Below, piece by piece: positions 62,780 to 64,000 of a stretch of 64,000 nucleotides of DNA. The notes below the pieces were generated by a model. The model searched no databases, was not told where the DNA came from, and worked only from the letters and a program-made list of their open reading frames with translations. The position numbers and the translations under genes were made by a program. Each line of letters opens with the position of its first letter. Position 1 is the first letter of the stretch. Location of the stretch: the NCBI RefSeq assembly GCF_015831355.1, contig NZ_JADWYR010000001.1:1054001-1118000 (forward strand). The letters run 5' to 3'. Source of the DNA: Panacibacter microcysteis (GTDB taxonomy: Bacteria; Bacteroidota; Bacteroidia; Chitinophagales; Chitinophagaceae).

Positions 62780-63421
62780 ATGTTTTACACCATTACAATG
62801 CCGTGGCTGGTAAGAAAAATGTATCCTACATTAACATGGGAAAAACCTGCTGATCAAAAAACGATATACCTCACTTTTGATGATGGACCGCACCCTGCAG
62901 CAACACCTTTTGTACTTGATACGCTTGCTTCATTCAACGCAAAAGCTACGTTTTTTTGCATAGGTAAAAATGTGGCAGCACACATGGATATTTACAAACG
63001 CATTATCGCGGAAGGGCATGGAGTAGGTAACCATACCTTTAACCATCTCAATGGCTGGAAAACAAGTAACGAACAATATTTCAACGACATCTTCGAGGCA
63101 GCAAAATATATTGACAGTAGTTTGTTTCGCCCGCCGTATGGCCGCATTAATAAGTTCCAGGTAAAACTGCTGCAAAAAGAAAATAGCGAAAACAGGAACA
63201 ATGCTTTTCATATTATTATGTGGAGCGTTCTAAGCGGAGATTTCGATGTAAAACTTTCACCACAAAAATGCCTGAGTAATGTTATCCTACATACCAGGCC
63301 CGGCAGCATTATTGTTTTCCACGATAGTACCAAGGCGTGGGAAAGAATGAGCTATGCATTACCTCTTGTACTCGAACATTTTTGTAAAGCAGGTTATCGT
63401 TTCAGTGCGCTGGAAACATGA
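62780..63421 (+). CDS. Polysaccharide deacetylase (NodB-family)
   Basis: 213 residues, carbohydrate esterase family 4. Motif 1 is YLTFDDGPHPAATPFVLD (catalytic base Asp and metal Asp), motif 2 is GNHTFNHLNGW with the H-x3-H metal ligands, motif 3 is FRPPYGRIN, and the C-terminal motif is GSIIVFHDSTKAW. An N-terminal hydrophobic segment (MFYTITMPWLV) may anchor it in the membrane. It removes acetyl groups from chitin-like or peptidoglycan polymers; the target is unknown. Transcribed together with or just after the fucosidase. Confidence 0.93.
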   Translation: MFYTITMPWLVRKMYPTLTWEKPADQKTIYLTFDDGPHPAATPFVLDTLASFNAKATFFCIGKNVAAHMDIYKRIIAEGHGVGNHTFNHLNGWKTSNEQYFNDIFEAAKYIDSSLFRPPYGRINKFQVKLLQKENSENRNNAFHIIMWSVLSGDFDVKLSPQKCLSNVILHTRPGSIIVFHDSTKAWERMSYALPLVLEHFCKAGYRFSALET

Positions 63422-63467
63422 ATGCAGATTTTTTGGCACCCGGCTTTCACTCATCTATGTAACAATT

Positions 63468-63487
63468 GTTGCGTCGCACTCTTGTAC
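63468..63487 (+). repeat. Interspersed repeat core, subtype B (copy 23)
   Basis: Exact subtype B core followed by GCCATAACGCTGTGCAACAA; faces copy 24 about 175 bp away. Confidence 0.92.
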
Positions 63488-63643
63488 GCCATAACGCTGT
63501 GCAACAACGATACTGCATTTCGCCACAACAGCCTAATCCTAATTGTGAAAACAAGACAGGTAATATACTTTCAAATCAAGGTTGGAACATTAATAAAACG
63601 GTAACCAGAAGTAAGATCGCACGATGCTGAAAAGTGGTTTGCA

Positions 63644-63663
63644 GTACAAGAGTGCGACGCAAC
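63644..63663 (-). repeat. Interspersed repeat core, subtype B (copy 24)
   Basis: Exact inverted subtype B core followed by TAAAGCTGATAGTAGTAATG, the same inner flank as copy 21 and close to copy 9. Confidence 0.93.
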
Positions 63664-63711
63664 TAAAGCTGATAGTAGTAATGCAGATGGGTACAAAGTA
63701 TAGGGCATACA

Positions 63712-63744
63712 TAAAAAAAAGAGAGCTAAGGTAGACACCTCAGC
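63712..63744 (-). terminator. Intrinsic terminator of the partial minus-strand gene
   Basis: GCTAAGGT (63725-63732) pairs with ACCTCAGC (63737-63744); one G-T wobble. The A run at 63712-63720 is the U tract of the minus-strand transcript, supporting a gene end at 63812. Confidence 0.75.
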
Positions 63745-63811
63745 CCGTTTTTAATCCGTACCCTATGAAAACTATACAAAGGTAAATCTTTCATGTTAAT
63801 AACCAAAAGAA

Positions 63812-64000
63812 TTACCAATTAATTTCAAAAATTTTTCCGTTAATGGTCAGTGTTGCTTTACGGTCGCAGGTGCCATTACCAAAATCCAAAACACTTTTAA
63901 GGTTTTGACTGTTGATCTCTATTTTTCCCGCAACCGTCCATGGACAAATAAGTTTGCGCACAAGTGGCTCAGTTACAGTACCGGTCCATTGGTAAGCATT
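63812..64000 (-). CDS. C-terminal end of an unknown, probably exported protein (partial)
   Basis: The frame is open from the right window edge to TAA at 63812-63814, 62 residues. It is beta-strand-rich with a repeating G-x-C-D pattern (VLDFGNGTCDRKATLTING) reminiscent of exported Bacteroidota proteins, but no family can be named from the tail alone. A minus-strand terminator lies downstream. The rest is outside the window. Confidence 0.6.
   Translation of the reverse strand, partial: NAYQWTGTVTEPLVRKLICPWTVAGKIEINSQNLKSVLDFGNGTCDRKATLTINGKIFEINW

Larger units (their letters stand above)
63422..63811. other. Intergenic region with an inverted repeat pair
   Basis: 390 bp between the deacetylase gene and the partial minus-strand gene at the window end. 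It holds repeat copies 23 and 24 and a minus-strand terminator; no gene is seen. Confidence 0.6.

Noticed and set aside
977-63663. A dispersed CRISPR-like array
   Set aside because: The repeats are not in tandem, have no uniform spacers and lie in both orientations across 63 kb; no cas gene is present.

Overview
The window looks like chromosomal DNA of a Bacteroidota bacterium, most likely family Chitinophagaceae. The evidence is: two large TonB-dependent receptors with an N-terminal carboxypeptidase-regulatory domain; two proteins ending in a type IX secretion (T9SS) sorting tail; VCBS/ASPIC, LytS/LytTR, DUF4783 and haem-binding-domain families; a Rho factor with a long charged N-terminal insertion; and promoters of the Bacteroidota TTG / TAnnTTTG form. 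No tRNA, rRNA, CRISPR array, transposase or phage gene was recognised.

Layout. 0-8 kb: housekeeping genes (asnS partial, mscS-like channel, rho, DUF4783, gpmI, haem-binding protein, engB). 8-13.8 kb: a nitrilase-nagA operon, a small membrane ORF, a LytS/LytTR two-component pair, a DUF4440 protein and a small membrane protein. 13.9-20 kb: glycosyltransferase genes (two GT9, two GT2, one GT4) on both strands, with meaB in the middle. 20-29.4 kb: mixed metabolic and regulatory genes (LON substrate-binding domain, maleylpyruvate-isomerase-like, SDR, yjjG, a lone receiver, an NtrC-type regulator, DOPA dioxygenase, YceI, F420-type reductase, Crp, methyltransferase). 29.6-37.7 kb: a TonB receptor plus a beta-helix-like lipoprotein, divergent from a giant FG-GAP lipoprotein. 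37.8-48 kb: pcrA, dnaB, GH43, an ARPP-1-like protein and gltX. 48-59 kb: a surface/secretion cluster (orphan winged-helix regulator, cytochrome c peroxidase, PhoX-like lipoprotein, T9SS protein, second TonB receptor, second beta-helix protein with a T9SS tail). 59-64 kb: fadD-like ligase, GH29 fucosidase, polysaccharide deacetylase and the end of an unknown secreted protein.

Two patterns stand out. First, a family of interspersed repeats with a 20-bp core occurs 24 times, only between genes, in both orientations. It has two subtypes (GTTGTGTCACTCACTTGTAC and GTTGCGTCGCACTCTTGTAC) that differ at four positions in two complementary pairs. Several copies form inverted pairs, and some share up to about 60 bp of flank. 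Second, direct repeats of exactly 11-bp period that look like PhoB half-sites lie upstream of both TonB receptors and of the PhoX-like gene. Together with the PhoX-like product and the OmpR/PhoB-type orphan regulator, this suggests that the receptor/beta-helix pairs and the peroxidase-PhoX operon form a phosphate-starvation surface system. The binding sites are seen in the sequence; the regulon is inferred.
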